Shown here one piece after another: positions 1 through 7,862 of a stretch of 64,000 nt of DNA (position 1 is the stretch's first letter; each line of letters starts with the position of its first letter). Both the position numbers and the translations under genes were made by a program. The notes beneath the pieces are model-generated. The model was not told the DNA's origin. It worked only from the letters and a program-made list of their open reading frames with translations, and made no database searches. The stretch is taken from the NCBI GenBank assembly GCA_021775965.1, contig JAJFGV010000043.1, forward strand, positions 1-64,000, in the 5' to 3' direction. This DNA comes from Alphaproteobacteria bacterium. Lineage in GTDB: Bacteria > Pseudomonadota > Alphaproteobacteria > Micavibrionales > Micavibrionaceae.

Positions 1-489
1 CTCAATCGCGCCGCCTTTGGCATCTTTCACGGCTTTGGCAACATCTGGTGTCACAGTTCCCAGTTTCGGGTTCGGCATCAGGCCTTTCGGGCCCAGAACC
101 TTACCAAGCTGACCCACCAGCGCCATCATATCCGGCGTGGCAATACAGCGATCGAAATCCATGTTCCCGGCCTTGATTTGTTCGGCCAGATCTTCAGCGC
201 CAACAATATCCGCGCCCGCGTCTTTGGCTTCCTTGGCTTTGGCATCCTTGGCAAACACAGCGACTTTTACGCTCGCGCCCGTACCGTTGGGTAAAGAAAT
301 CATACCGCGCACCTGCTGATCGGCATGCACAGGATCAATACCCAAATTCATCGCAATCTCGACAGTTTCATCAAATTTGCGTGCCTTGGCTGCGTCTTTG
401 AGGATTTTAACCGCCTCATCAAGTCCATAGAACTTGTTGCGATCAACTTTTTCGCCTGCAGCTTTCATATTTTTACTTTGTTTTGTCAT
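1..489 (-). CDS. rplA: 50S ribosomal protein L1 (partial, C-terminus off window)
   Basis: Ribosomal protein L1 forms the L1 stalk of the 50S subunit and helps release E-site tRNA. In many bacteria it also represses its own operon. The minus strand reads [15 protein letters not shown] from an ATG at 489, and the 163 visible residues include the conserved L1 segments [13 protein letters not shown] and [17 protein letters not shown]. The gene runs off the left edge, so about a third is missing. Only two bases separate the rplK stop from this start, so the two are surely co-transcribed. Identification is firm; the C-terminus cannot be checked. Confidence 0.96.
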   Translation of the reverse strand, partial: MTKQSKNMKAAGEKVDRNKFYGLDEAVKILKDAAKARKFDETVEIAMNLGIDPVHADQQVRGMISLPNGTGASVKVAVFAKDAKAKEAKDAGADIVGAEDLAEQIKAGNMDFDRCIATPDMMALVGQLGKVLGPKGLMPNPKLGTVTPDVAKAVKDAKGGAIE

Positions 490-491
490 GA

Positions 492-920
492 TTAGCCCTC
501 CAACACTTCGACGCCCATAGAGCGTGCGGTGCCTTCAATGATTTTCATCGCTGCATCAATGTCATTAGCATTGAGATCAACCATCTTCGCTTCGGCGATC
601 TCTTTGACCTGTGACTTTTTGATATGGCCAATTGTTTCGCGGCTCGGCGTACCGGAGCCCTTCTTCAGCTTGGCTGCTTTCTTGATGTAATAGCTCGCCG
701 GTGGCGTTTTGGTAATAAAATCAAACGACCGATCCGCATAAACCGTAATCACCACAGGGATTGGAATGCCCTTTTGGTCATCGGTTTTGGCGTTAAACGC
801 CTTACAAAATTCCATGATATTGACGCCGTGCTGTCCAAGCGCCGGGCCGACTGGCGGAGCGGGGTTCGCTGCGCCGCCTATGATTGTCAGGTTAATATAA
901 CCCGAGATCTTCTTTGCCAT
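492..920 (-). CDS. rplK: 50S ribosomal protein L11
   Basis: L11 binds 23S rRNA at the GTPase-associated centre and supports EF-G and stringent-factor function. The 142-residue product is full length for the family. It begins [13 protein letters not shown] and carries the proline-rich N-terminal switch ([18 protein letters not shown]) and the C-terminal RNA-binding domain ending [11 protein letters not shown] clear AGGAGAAAG ribosome-binding site precedes the ATG at 920. It sits between nusG and rplA in the standard secE-nusG-rplK-rplA order. Confidence 0.98.
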   Translation of the reverse strand: MAKKISGYINLTIIGGAANPAPPVGPALGQHGVNIMEFCKAFNAKTDDQKGIPIPVVITVYADRSFDFITKTPPASYYIKKAAKLKKGSGTPSRETIGHIKKSQVKEIAEAKMVDLNANDIDAAMKIIEGTARSMGVEVLEG

Positions 921-1010
921 TTTCTTTCTCCTGTTTCAGAGTTTGTGGTCCGGCTATGACTGACCTTCCACATAATTCACGGCGGAACTTATAGTCACCG
1001 CCTCAAAACG

Positions 1011-1544
1011 TCAAGCTTTTTCAACCTGCCCGTATTCCAGCTCGACCGGCGTCGAACGACCAAAAATCGACACAGACACCTTAAGACGGCCTTTTTCCTC
1101 GTCGATTTCCTCGACCGTGCCATTAAACGAAGCAAACGGACCGTCATTGACCTTAACCTCTTCGCCGATATCGTAGATCACGGATGGACGCGGACGCTCG
1201 ATGCCTTCCTGCACCTGTTGCAGAATGCGCTGCGCTTCGGCCTCGGAAATCGGCACGGGCTTGTTGCCACCGGCCCCCAAAAAGCCACTCACCTTCGGCG
1301 TGTCTTTAATCAAATGCCATACATCATCATTCATATCCAGCTTGGCCAGCACATAGCCCGGGAAAAATTTACGCTCGGCGTTCACACGCTGACCGCGCTT
1401 GACCTGCACCACTTCTTCGGTCGGCACCAAAATTTCGCCAACATACTCCTCAAGGCCCAGTTTCTTGGCCTTATCCTGAATGGCTTCGGACACCTTGTTT
1501 TCAAAACCTGAATAAACGTGCAGTACATACCAGCGCAATGACAT
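1011..1544 (-). CDS. nusG: Transcription termination/antitermination protein NusG
   Basis: NusG binds RNA polymerase through its NGN domain and couples it to Rho or ribosomal S10 through its KOW domain. The chosen start at 1544 gives 177 residues beginning MSLRWYVLHVYSG, the usual NusG N-terminus, behind a good AAAGGAAAA ribosome-binding site. A longer frame to 1604 adds 20 residues without family support. The KOW region is visible near the C-terminus (VNDGPFASFNGTVEEID). It lies directly downstream of secE, as in most bacteria. Confidence 0.97.
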   Translation of the reverse strand: MSLRWYVLHVYSGFENKVSEAIQDKAKKLGLEEYVGEILVPTEEVVQVKRGQRVNAERKFFPGYVLAKLDMNDDVWHLIKDTPKVSGFLGAGGNKPVPISEAEAQRILQQVQEGIERPRPSVIYDIGEEVKVNDGPFASFNGTVEEIDEEKGRLKVSVSIFGRSTPVELEYGQVEKA

Positions 1545-1622
1545 TGTTTTTTCCTTTGCTTGTTCCATTTTCCTAATTCCTAAATTCGGCGCGAAGCAAC
1601 GCAAAGCGTTGTTCGCATCTTT

Positions 1623-1820
1623 TTAAAGCCCAAAGCCCATGATCCAGCGGATCAACATGGCAATGATCTGATCGGCAAAATACAGAAAGATCGAGGCAAA
1701 CGTGACCATAATAAACACCGCAATCACGCTGACCGTGGTTTCCTTGCGGGTCGGCCAGGTCACCTTTTTCATCTCCGAGCGCACCTGGCGGATATATTCT
1801 GCTGGTCCTGATTTTGCCAT
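1623..1820 (-). CDS. secE: Preprotein translocase subunit SecE
   Basis: SecE is the clamp subunit of the SecYEG translocon. The start at 1820 gives 65 residues: MAKSGPAEYIRQVRSEMKKVTWPTRKET, then one transmembrane helix ending in MIRWIMGFGL-like sequence. The VTWPTRKE segment is the SecE signature. AAAGGATTG lies just upstream of this ATG, so I prefer it to the longer frame starting with TTG at 1865. No tRNA-Trp gene is visible upstream, although many proteobacteria have one there. Confidence 0.95.
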   Translation of the reverse strand: MAKSGPAEYIRQVRSEMKKVTWPTRKETTVSVIAVFIMVTFASIFLYFADQIIAMLIRWIMGFGL

Positions 1821-2007
1821 GTTTTTCAATCCTTTAAGCGTATTTAGCATCCCTTTTCCGGACAAGGGCCTGTAAACGCATCTTGCGTGAAAAGAACCAT
1901 TTTGTCAGGGAATACGAGGGTTTTACACCAGAAAAACGCAAAACACCAGAAAAATTATTCCCAATCTTTATAGACCTTTATATATGATCTTTTAACTAGA
2001 TTTGGGG

Positions 2008-2013
2008 TATAAT
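2008..2013 (+). promoter_or_regulatory. Possible sigma-70 -10 box
   Basis: A consensus TATAAT lies about 22 bases upstream of the TTG start at 2035 in an AT-rich stretch. The matching -35 region (around 1985) is weak. A transcript starting about 7 bases downstream would have a short leader carrying only the AGGGGAG ribosome-binding site. This is a sequence match only. Confidence 0.35.
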
Positions 2014-2034
2014 ATACGGCAGGGGAGAAACAAA

Positions 2035-2616
2035 TTGGGCACTAAAGAAGAACAAACAAACGCACTTGATCCGCGTAACAACCGCGAGAACGGTGAACGC
2101 CTGCGGGTCCTCAATCGTGAGCTATTCCTCAAAGGCAAAACCATCATCAGCCAGGGCGATGAAGCGTTCCGCGCTTATTATATAGAAGAAGGCCATGTCG
2201 AGATCAGCATCATCGAAGACGGCGTCGAACTCAAAGTAACAGAGCTTGGCCCCGGCAATATTTTCGGTGAAATGGCCCTGATAGAAGAAGGCCCGCGCAC
2301 CGCCACCGTCAAGGCGCTCGATGATGTCAGCACGACAGTGATTTCCCGCGATGAAATTAAAGGCAAAATCGACAGCATTCATGACAAAGCCATCCGCGCC
2401 TTGATTGATTTACTGGTGACGCGCCTGCGCGAAGCCACCGAAGGCCAGATCCACCATTACAAAAACCTGGCGCAGTTCCAGGACCGCGTCACCGGAATCG
2501 TTGACCGCGTTGATCTTGGCATTGATGAAAGCAAACGCGATGGCTTCCGCGATGAAGTCGCGCCGCTGCTCGATGATTTGCAAAAAGTTCTGGATCGCTA
2601 CCAAAAAGGTGGGTAG
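2035..2616 (+). CDS. Cyclic nucleotide-binding domain protein
   Basis: A 193-residue soluble protein with one cNMP-binding (CAP-type) domain in its first 120 residues. Visible landmarks are ISQGDEAFRAYYIEEGHVEI and the phosphate-binding cassette GPGNIFGEMALIEEGPRTATVKA. The C-terminal part is helical and I see no DNA-binding helix-turn-helix, so it is more likely a stand-alone sensor or scaffold than a CRP-type transcription factor. The TTG at 2035 follows AGGGGAG with good spacing; the frame extends to 2002 without support. A related single-domain protein lies at 9034-9429. Ligand and partner are unknown. Confidence 0.85.
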   Translation: MGTKEEQTNALDPRNNRENGERLRVLNRELFLKGKTIISQGDEAFRAYYIEEGHVEISIIEDGVELKVTELGPGNIFGEMALIEEGPRTATVKALDDVSTTVISRDEIKGKIDSIHDKAIRALIDLLVTRLREATEGQIHHYKNLAQFQDRVTGIVDRVDLGIDESKRDGFRDEVAPLLDDLQKVLDRYQKGG

Positions 2617-2625
2617 GATAGCCCT

Positions 2626-2766
2626 ATGATTGGTGAATTAGTACAAGGCATGCTCGGAGAGGTCTTTGGCGATAGCGCGGATGACGATAGCATCGAAAAT
2701 AGACGCATCGCCGCTTTGCCATGGAAAGTCACGAAGCTCGGCATTGCCCTCGGCGGACCTAAATAA
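2626..2766 (+). CDS. Small hypothetical protein (46 aa)
   Basis: A 46-codon frame opens 9 bases after the stop of the cNMP-domain gene, reading MIGELVQGMLGEVFGDSADD and ending LGIALGGPK. An AGGA ribosome-binding site at 2615-2618 lies 7 bases before the ATG. I recognise no family and see no transmembrane segment or signal peptide. The spacing suggests co-transcription with the upstream gene. It may be a real small protein, but a chance frame of this size is possible. Confidence 0.5.
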   Translation: MIGELVQGMLGEVFGDSADDDSIENRRIAALPWKVTKLGIALGGPK

Positions 2767-2798
2767 TCTCTAAAATATAAAACCCACAACCCCCTACC

Positions 2799-2824
2799 GT
2801 CATCCCGGCGCAGGCCGGGATCCA
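2799..2824. repeat. Palindromic intergenic repeat, copy 1
   Basis: A palindrome reading GTCATCCCGG, a short loop, then CCGGGATCCA. It matches the element at 3839-3862 in inverted orientation, and its arms recur in the compound element at 54749-54872. It resembles a REP-type dispersed palindrome. It lies between the convergent ends of the small ORF and the nuclease gene, so it may also act as a terminator hairpin. Confidence 0.75.
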
Positions 2825-2836
2825 TTGTGAAGAGAA

Positions 2837-3676
2837 TTATAGATTTGAGACTTTCAAACTATCTTCTTCTGACTTGGCTTTTTTCTCTTTTTCAAGCTCT
2901 AAAATATTTGAACTTTTTTGTTTAGCTTTAGTTTTACGAAGCGCCTTTTTTGCCGCCTTTGTTATCAATTTTTTTGCCTGATCTGCTTTTTCGCCTTCGA
3001 CAATTTCCCTTTTGAGAACTTCCGTCTCAATCATTGAAGAAATTTCATCTTCAGTGATTTTAATGTCAGTAGATATACGCCTGAGTTCTCTTCTTAAAAC
3101 TTTGGCGACTGGCTCCGTAAGCAAAAGAGCACCAATAGTAAAACGATTCAAATATTGTTGTAATGAATGGTGCTCCTCAATTTTTGCTTTTTTCCAGCCT
3201 TCTTTTGCAAGAAGAGCAAGCATTTCTATGTCCTCATTTTTCTTGTGTGAGATATCAAGGATATTAAAATGCAGGACTGTTTCAAAGCCTATCGGCTTAC
3301 CGAAAGTTACTTTGTATATTCTCCATTCAGCCCCATTTGTAAGCCCAACCCATTCAATTCCTTGATTAGCTGCATAATCAACGGCTTGCTTTATATGCTG
3401 ATCTTTCAATTCAATTCCTATTGCCTTGACCTCAAGTAAAAATGCAAGTTCACCGTCAAGCTTAACGGCAAGATCACAAAATGTACCTCGTATTGCATAC
3501 TCAGACGTAATCTCTGTATATTTATCGTAGCCAAAAACAGATTCTAACATATCTGTTATCACCACAACGGTATCTGACTCATTTATATCCCTTGCCTTCG
3601 CAGACTTAACAATTGGCTGGAAATGTTTGAGAGATTTTTTAATACGCTCAATAGCTTTGGCTGGAATAGACGACAC
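2837..3676 (-). CDS. HsdR N-terminal-like PD-(D/E)XK nuclease domain protein
   Basis: A 279-residue protein whose first half resembles the N-terminal nuclease domain of type I restriction subunits. It has an acidic residue in TFCDLAVKLD followed by LLEVKAIG, which fits the D...ExK active site, and then the family-typical GLTNGAEWRIYKV. The rest is helical with a Lys-rich tail. No helicase, methylase or specificity subunit lies nearby, so it is not a complete restriction system. The GTG at 3676 follows AAGGAGAAAG; the ATG at 3727 lacks a site. The gene is AT-richer than its neighbours and flanked by palindromes, which suggests acquisition. Confidence 0.7.
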   Translation of the reverse strand: MSSIPAKAIERIKKSLKHFQPIVKSAKARDINESDTVVVITDMLESVFGYDKYTEITSEYAIRGTFCDLAVKLDGELAFLLEVKAIGIELKDQHIKQAVDYAANQGIEWVGLTNGAEWRIYKVTFGKPIGFETVLHFNILDISHKKNEDIEMLALLAKEGWKKAKIEEHHSLQQYLNRFTIGALLLTEPVAKVLRRELRRISTDIKITEDEISSMIETEVLKREIVEGEKADQAKKLITKAAKKALRKTKAKQKSSNILELEKEKKAKSEEDSLKVSNL

Positions 3677-3838
3677 GACCTTTCTCCTTAAAAGTAACAG
3701 GAAACAGTAAGCTTTAGATTTAGCCACCTAAAATTGTAATTTACAAGAAAAATACCATTTTATAGAAAGCATTAAAAGTTATGTAATTTAAACTTCGTGT
3801 CTTCGTGGTTAAAAAATTCCTTTCTTATATTACAAGTA

Positions 3839-3862
3839 GATCCCGGCTTTCGCCGGGATGAC
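3839..3862. repeat. Palindromic intergenic repeat, copy 2
   Basis: GATCCCGGC, loop TTTC, GCCGGGATGAC: a near-perfect hairpin. It is the inverted counterpart of the copy at 2799-2824, so the two copies bracket the nuclease-domain gene. Confidence 0.75.
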
Positions 3863-3978
3863 AAGGAGGGTGTAGGAATCTCTGTGCACTCCTATCTCAC
3901 TCTGTGTCCTCTGTGGTAAAAAACCTTGACAAACTAGGATATATTTCCTATATTATCAGCATGAAAAACAAGACAAAA

Positions 3979-4057
3979 AACCACAAATAGACACGAATGC
4001 ACACGAATAGAAAATGGCATTGAAACCATTCGTGTTACTTCGTGTCCATTCGTGGTT
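3979..4057. repeat. Large imperfect palindrome of TTCGTG repeats
   Basis: Two arms of about 32 bases (3979-4010 and 4026-4057) are inverted copies. Most differences are A/G transitions that still allow G-T pairing on one strand. Each arm contains repeated (A)CACGAAT units and ends in AACCAC/GTGGTT. The loop is about 15 bases. No coding potential is visible. Confidence 0.7.
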
Positions 4058-4198
4058 AAAAACGAAAAAATCAGACCCGAAATACGGGGCCACAAAATAT
4101 ACAATCACCCGAACAAACAATTAAGCCCCTACCCCCCTATCCAAAAAATGAAGAACGAACTCGGTAACTCTAAAAATGAAATAAAAACAAAAGGATAA

Positions 4199-4218
4199 GG
4201 AAGGGCCCACCCCCTTCC
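4199..4218 (-). terminator. Possible terminator of the gcv operon
   Basis: On the minus strand, GGAAGGG, a short loop and CCCTTCC form a stem followed by a moderately T-rich tract (TTATCCTTTTG), 56 bases beyond the gcvPB stop. The tail is imperfect. Confidence 0.5.
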
Positions 4219-4274
4219 CCGAAAAAACGGCGAACGAAAAGAAGGACTGCGATTATGTTAGTAAAAACAAAAGC

Positions 4275-5753
4275 CTACGAACCGCTCCACCTAAGCACAG
4301 GATTGCGCGCGGCTTTAACCTCATCCAGCCGCCTTCGCGGCGTCGATTCAGGAAATTCATGAAATTTATCGGTGTCGCCCGCCCGCACATCGGCGGCGAA
4401 ATCTTTCATCACCGAAATAAAACCATCAATCGTTTCCTTGCTTTCGGTTTCGGTCGGCTCGATCAACATCGCACCGGAAACCACAAGCGGAAAATACACT
4501 GTCATCGGATGGAACCCATTTTCGCACAGCGCCTTGGCCATATCCAACGTCGTAACGCCTGCATCCTTCTGGTTTTTATCCGACAGCAAACATTCATGCA
4601 TGCACGGGCCTTCAAACGGCACATGGAAATCATCGGAAAGGCGGGCCATAATGTAATTCGCAGAGAGCACCGCATCTTCGGCGACTTGTTTCAAACCGTC
4701 GGCGCCGTGGCTCATCATATAGGCAAGCGCGCGCACATGCATACCGAACTGCCCCTGAAAAGCCTTCAACCGCCCAAGCGTGTCGGGCCGCGCATCTTCC
4801 CATTCGAGGCTATAGGTTTCACCGTCCTTCGCCACCGTCGGAACCGGAACATAAGGCGCCAGCTCTTCGGTGGTACAAATCGGACCCGAACCCGGACCAC
4901 CGCCGCCATGGGGCGTTGAAAAGGTTTTGTGCAAATTGATATGCATGACATCAACGCCAAAAGCGCCGGGACGGATTTTGCCGACCAGCGCGTTAAAATT
5001 CGCGCCGTCGCAATAAAAATATCCCCCGGCCTTGTGCAGGATATGCGCGATTTCTTGCATCTCGGATTCAAACAAGCCGCAGGTATTTGGATTGGTGACC
5101 ATCATGCCGGCAACGTCCTTGCCATCGCCGAGCGCTTCCATGAACGCTGCAACGGTAAGCCTTCCGGTGTCCTTGGTCGAGATGGTTTTGACACTGTAGC
5201 CGCACATCGCCGCCGTCGCCGGATTGGTGCCGTGCGCAGAATCGGGAATGAGCATGACGGTCCGTCCCTTGTTACCCAGCTGTTCATGCGCGCGCTTAAT
5301 CGTCATCACGCCAGCCAGTTCGCCATGCGCTCCAGCCGCAGGCGCGAGGCAAACACCAGGCAAACCAGTGAGCTCGGCCAGCCAGTTTTGTAGCTCATAC
5401 ATGAGTTTGAGCGCGCCTTGCACAGTGGATTCGGGCTGCATCGGATGGATCTGCGCAAAGCCGGGAAGTCGCGCCAGTTTCTCATTGAGACGCGGATTGT
5501 GCTTCATGGTGCAGGAGCCAAGCGGAAACAAGCCGTGATCGATCGAGTAATTCCAGGTGCTCATCTTGACGAAATGGCGAATGGCTTGCGGCTCCGATAC
5601 CTGCGGCAAACCAATCGGTCCACGCGCGCCGGTTCCAGTACGAAGCGCAGTGTTTTGCGGCTCCGGAAAATCAACACCGGGATGATCACAGCGCTCCTTC
5701 TCCCACAGAAGGTTTTCTTCATAGTGCAAACCGCGATTGGCCTCTGCGCTCAT
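4275..5753 (-). CDS. gcvPB: Glycine dehydrogenase (decarboxylating) subunit 2
   Basis: The C-terminal, PLP-carrying half of the split P-protein. With gcvPA it decarboxylates glycine and transfers the aminomethyl group to the lipoyl arm of GcvH. The 492 residues include HINLHKTFSTPHGGGGPG, where Lys276 is the expected PLP lysine, and the conserved FPLGSCTMKHNPR near residue 78. The ATG at 5753 overlaps the gcvPA TGA by four bases. The longer frame to 5780 adds nine residues inside gcvPA and is not preferred. It is the last gene of the operon. Confidence 0.96.
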   Translation of the reverse strand: MSAEANRGLHYEENLLWEKERCDHPGVDFPEPQNTALRTGTGARGPIGLPQVSEPQAIRHFVKMSTWNYSIDHGLFPLGSCTMKHNPRLNEKLARLPGFAQIHPMQPESTVQGALKLMYELQNWLAELTGLPGVCLAPAAGAHGELAGVMTIKRAHEQLGNKGRTVMLIPDSAHGTNPATAAMCGYSVKTISTKDTGRLTVAAFMEALGDGKDVAGMMVTNPNTCGLFESEMQEIAHILHKAGGYFYCDGANFNALVGKIRPGAFGVDVMHINLHKTFSTPHGGGGPGSGPICTTEELAPYVPVPTVAKDGETYSLEWEDARPDTLGRLKAFQGQFGMHVRALAYMMSHGADGLKQVAEDAVLSANYIMARLSDDFHVPFEGPCMHECLLSDKNQKDAGVTTLDMAKALCENGFHPMTVYFPLVVSGAMLIEPTETESKETIDGFISVMKDFAADVRAGDTDKFHEFPESTPRRRLDEVKAARNPVLRWSGS

Positions 5754-7027
5754 GCCAAAACCTCCTTCAGTGCATCGCAAAGCAACTCAATATCAACATC
5801 GGTCGTCATCTCAGTCGCGCAAAGCAGAAGCTGGTTATCATCGAGCGCATATCCGGCAACAATGCCTTTGCTGATCAACGCTTCGACTACTTCGGTAGAG
5901 GGCTTTGAAAGCTCAATTACAAACTCGTTAAAGAACGTCTCTGAAAGTAGCTTCACACCTTTTACCTGCGCAACACCATCAGCCAACCGACAAGCCGCTT
6001 CATGGTTAAGCTTTGCCAGTTGCCGGAAACCATCTTCACCCAGCAAACTCATATGCACAGTAAACGCGAGCGCACAAAGCCCCTGATTGGTGCAAATATT
6101 GCTCGTCGCCTTTTCGCGCCGGATATGTTGTTCACGCGTTGAAAGCGTCAGCACGAAACCGCGTTTACCATCTTTATCCTCGGTCATGCCGCAAAGCCGC
6201 CCCGGCATTTGCCGCAGGTATTTTTCCTGACAGGCAAAAAACCCAAGATGCGGACCGCCGAAGCTCATTGGCAAGCCAATACTCTGCGCTTCACCGCAAA
6301 CGATATCGGCCTCAACTGGCGCTGGAAGCAGGCCGAGCGAGACAATCTCATTCACCACAACAACCAGCAACGCGCCGGTTTCGTTGCATTGACGTCGCCA
6401 GTCTTCATAAAGTTCCGGCTTGCCGTAGAAATCAGGCGACTGAATAATCACGCAGGCCGTATCATCATCCGGCGCACCGTCTTCCAATGTAGAACCCAGA
6501 TTACCCATATAGGATTTAAGCGTGCCACGGTAATGTGGATGCAGCGCATTGCCAATTACGACTTTGGAGCGTTTGGTCACGCGCATCGCCATCAGTGCCG
6601 CTTCCGCCGTCGCGGTCGCACCGTCATAAAGCGAGGCATTGGCAACTTCCTGTCCGGTTAGCTGCGCAATGAAAGTTTGAAATTCAAAAATCATTTGCAG
6701 CGTGCCCTGCGCGATTTCCGGCTGGTACGGCGTATAGGCTGTCAAATATTCGCTGCGCTGAATGATGGTATCAACCGAGGCCGGAATATGGTGGTAATAA
6801 GTTCCGGCGCCGAGAAAGAACGGTCCTTCTGGTGCGGCCATGTTTTGATTGGCGTAAGCTCCTAATGCGCGCTCAACTTCCAGCTCACCCTGATGCAAAG
6901 GTAGATTGGCCAAACCATCAATGAAAGCGTCTTTGGGAACATCCTTAAACAGCTCATCAACGCTCGAAGCGCCGACAGCCTGCAACATCTCGGCGCGGCT
7001 TTGTTTGGTTTGCGGAAGATAGCGCAT
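5750..7027 (-). CDS. gcvPA: Glycine dehydrogenase (decarboxylating) subunit 1
   Basis: The N-terminal half of the split P-protein, structurally a PLP-enzyme fold that has lost the cofactor lysine and forms the active dimer with GcvPB. The 425 residues begin MRYLPQTKQSRAEMLQ and include GPFFLGAGTYYHHIP, YTPYQPEIAQGTLQ and CTNQGLCALAF, all typical of subunit 1. The length is slightly short for the family (about 445). An AGGAA site precedes the ATG. The upstream hypothetical gene ends immediately before it. Confidence 0.96.
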   Translation of the reverse strand: MRYLPQTKQSRAEMLQAVGASSVDELFKDVPKDAFIDGLANLPLHQGELEVERALGAYANQNMAAPEGPFFLGAGTYYHHIPASVDTIIQRSEYLTAYTPYQPEIAQGTLQMIFEFQTFIAQLTGQEVANASLYDGATATAEAALMAMRVTKRSKVVIGNALHPHYRGTLKSYMGNLGSTLEDGAPDDDTACVIIQSPDFYGKPELYEDWRRQCNETGALLVVVVNEIVSLGLLPAPVEADIVCGEAQSIGLPMSFGGPHLGFFACQEKYLRQMPGRLCGMTEDKDGKRGFVLTLSTREQHIRREKATSNICTNQGLCALAFTVHMSLLGEDGFRQLAKLNHEAACRLADGVAQVKGVKLLSETFFNEFVIELSKPSTEVVEALISKGIVAGYALDDNQLLLCATEMTTDVDIELLCDALKEVLA

Positions 7028-7465
7028 TTAAATTCCTACATTTAAAAATGGGTTTATTAATTCTTTGTATTTTTCTTTCTCAAATTCATATGGGCCAATA
7101 TTTTTATATTCTCGAATCTCCTCATAATCATTTTCATATCCGAAATCAGACCAAATGAACGAAGTATCAGTTTCAGAAATTTTTATCGTTATAGCTCCGC
7201 ATCCCACGTCACCACATTCAGGACACACATAAATACAAAACCTTTCTGAATCTAAGGAGGCCTTTTCTTCTAATAAAATCTCTTTAGCAGCTATCTTGTT
7301 ATATTTTTCATTGGACCAATCAGCAAAAATTCCAACCATATCCAGATCACCTATACCAATAATCTCTGACAGTGACTTTCCATCAATCAAAAAATCATGA
7401 TGGTTCACCTCTGTCTGGTCGCGAGATCCGCTTCGCTTCTCTGGTTTCAAACTTAATGTATACAT
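7028..7465 (-). CDS. Hypothetical protein inserted in the gcv operon
   Basis: A 145-residue soluble, acidic protein with a striking CPECGDVGCGAITIKI segment (about residues 89-104) followed by FIWSDFGYENDY. I recall similar Cys-rich segments in uncharacterised bacterial proteins but cannot name a family. No signal peptide or membrane segment is seen. Its TAA abuts the gcvPA ATG and its start lies 8 bases after the gcvH stop, so it is part of the operon transcript. It is AT-richer than the flanking gcv genes, consistent with insertion. An immunity-type or regulatory protein is possible but unsupported. Confidence 0.65.
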   Translation of the reverse strand: MYTLSLKPEKRSGSRDQTEVNHHDFLIDGKSLSEIIGIGDLDMVGIFADWSNEKYNKIAAKEILLEEKASLDSERFCIYVCPECGDVGCGAITIKISETDTSFIWSDFGYENDYEEIREYKNIGPYEFEKEKYKELINPFLNVGI

Positions 7466-7473
7466 GTAATTTC

Positions 7474-7851
7474 TTAGTCTAAGCTTTCAGTAAATTCTTT
7501 ATATTTGGATTCATCCATCAGACCTTCCAACTCAGATGGATCATTAATTTTAATCCTGGCGATCCAGCCATTTTCATTGGCAGGCTTCTTGATCAGCTCG
7601 AGATCATCGGCCATGGCAGAATTCACCTCGACCACTTCACCGGCGACAGGAGAATATACTTCGGCGGCCGTCTTCACCGATTCCACCACGGCGAAATCAT
7701 CGCCCTTGCCAACTTTTTTACCGACTTCGGGCAATTCAACAAATACCAGATCGCCCAGAGCTTCCTGCGCGTAACCCGTTATGCCGATGGACACAACATC
7801 ACCGTCAACAGAAACCCATTCATGATCCTCGGTATATTTGATCTCAGCCAT
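7474..7851 (-). CDS. gcvH: Glycine cleavage system H protein
   Basis: The lipoyl carrier that shuttles the aminomethyl intermediate between the P, T and L proteins. The 125-residue product begins MAEIKYTEDHEWV. Lys60 in VVESVKTAAEVYSPV is the lipoylation site, and the helical NENGWIARIKI segment follows. Length is normal. An AAGGAGAAATT ribosome-binding site precedes the ATG, and gcvT ends 11 bases upstream. Confidence 0.97.
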   Translation of the reverse strand: MAEIKYTEDHEWVSVDGDVVSIGITGYAQEALGDLVFVELPEVGKKVGKGDDFAVVESVKTAAEVYSPVAGEVVEVNSAMADDLELIKKPANENGWIARIKINDPSELEGLMDESKYKEFTESLD

Positions 7852-7862
7852 AATTTCTCCTT

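Larger units (their letters stand above)
3677..4274. other. Repeat-rich intergenic region without genes
   Basis: About 600 bases with no convincing coding frame. It holds a second copy of the GTCATCCCGG palindrome, several short repeats of the form TTCGTGTC/TTCGTGGTT (3793-3811 and within the large palindrome at 3979-4057), a related CTCTGTGTCCTCTGTGG stretch near 3900, and a possible terminator for the glycine cleavage operon at 4199-4218. Confidence 0.7.

Noticed and set aside
1866-2001. tRNA-Trp gene upstream of secE
   Set aside because: Common at this place in proteobacteria, but no cloverleaf, T-arm or anticodon stem could be drawn in these bases.
2837-3676. Part of a complete type I restriction-modification system
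   Set aside because: No HsdM, HsdS or helicase domain is present in the neighbourhood; only the nuclease-like domain remains.
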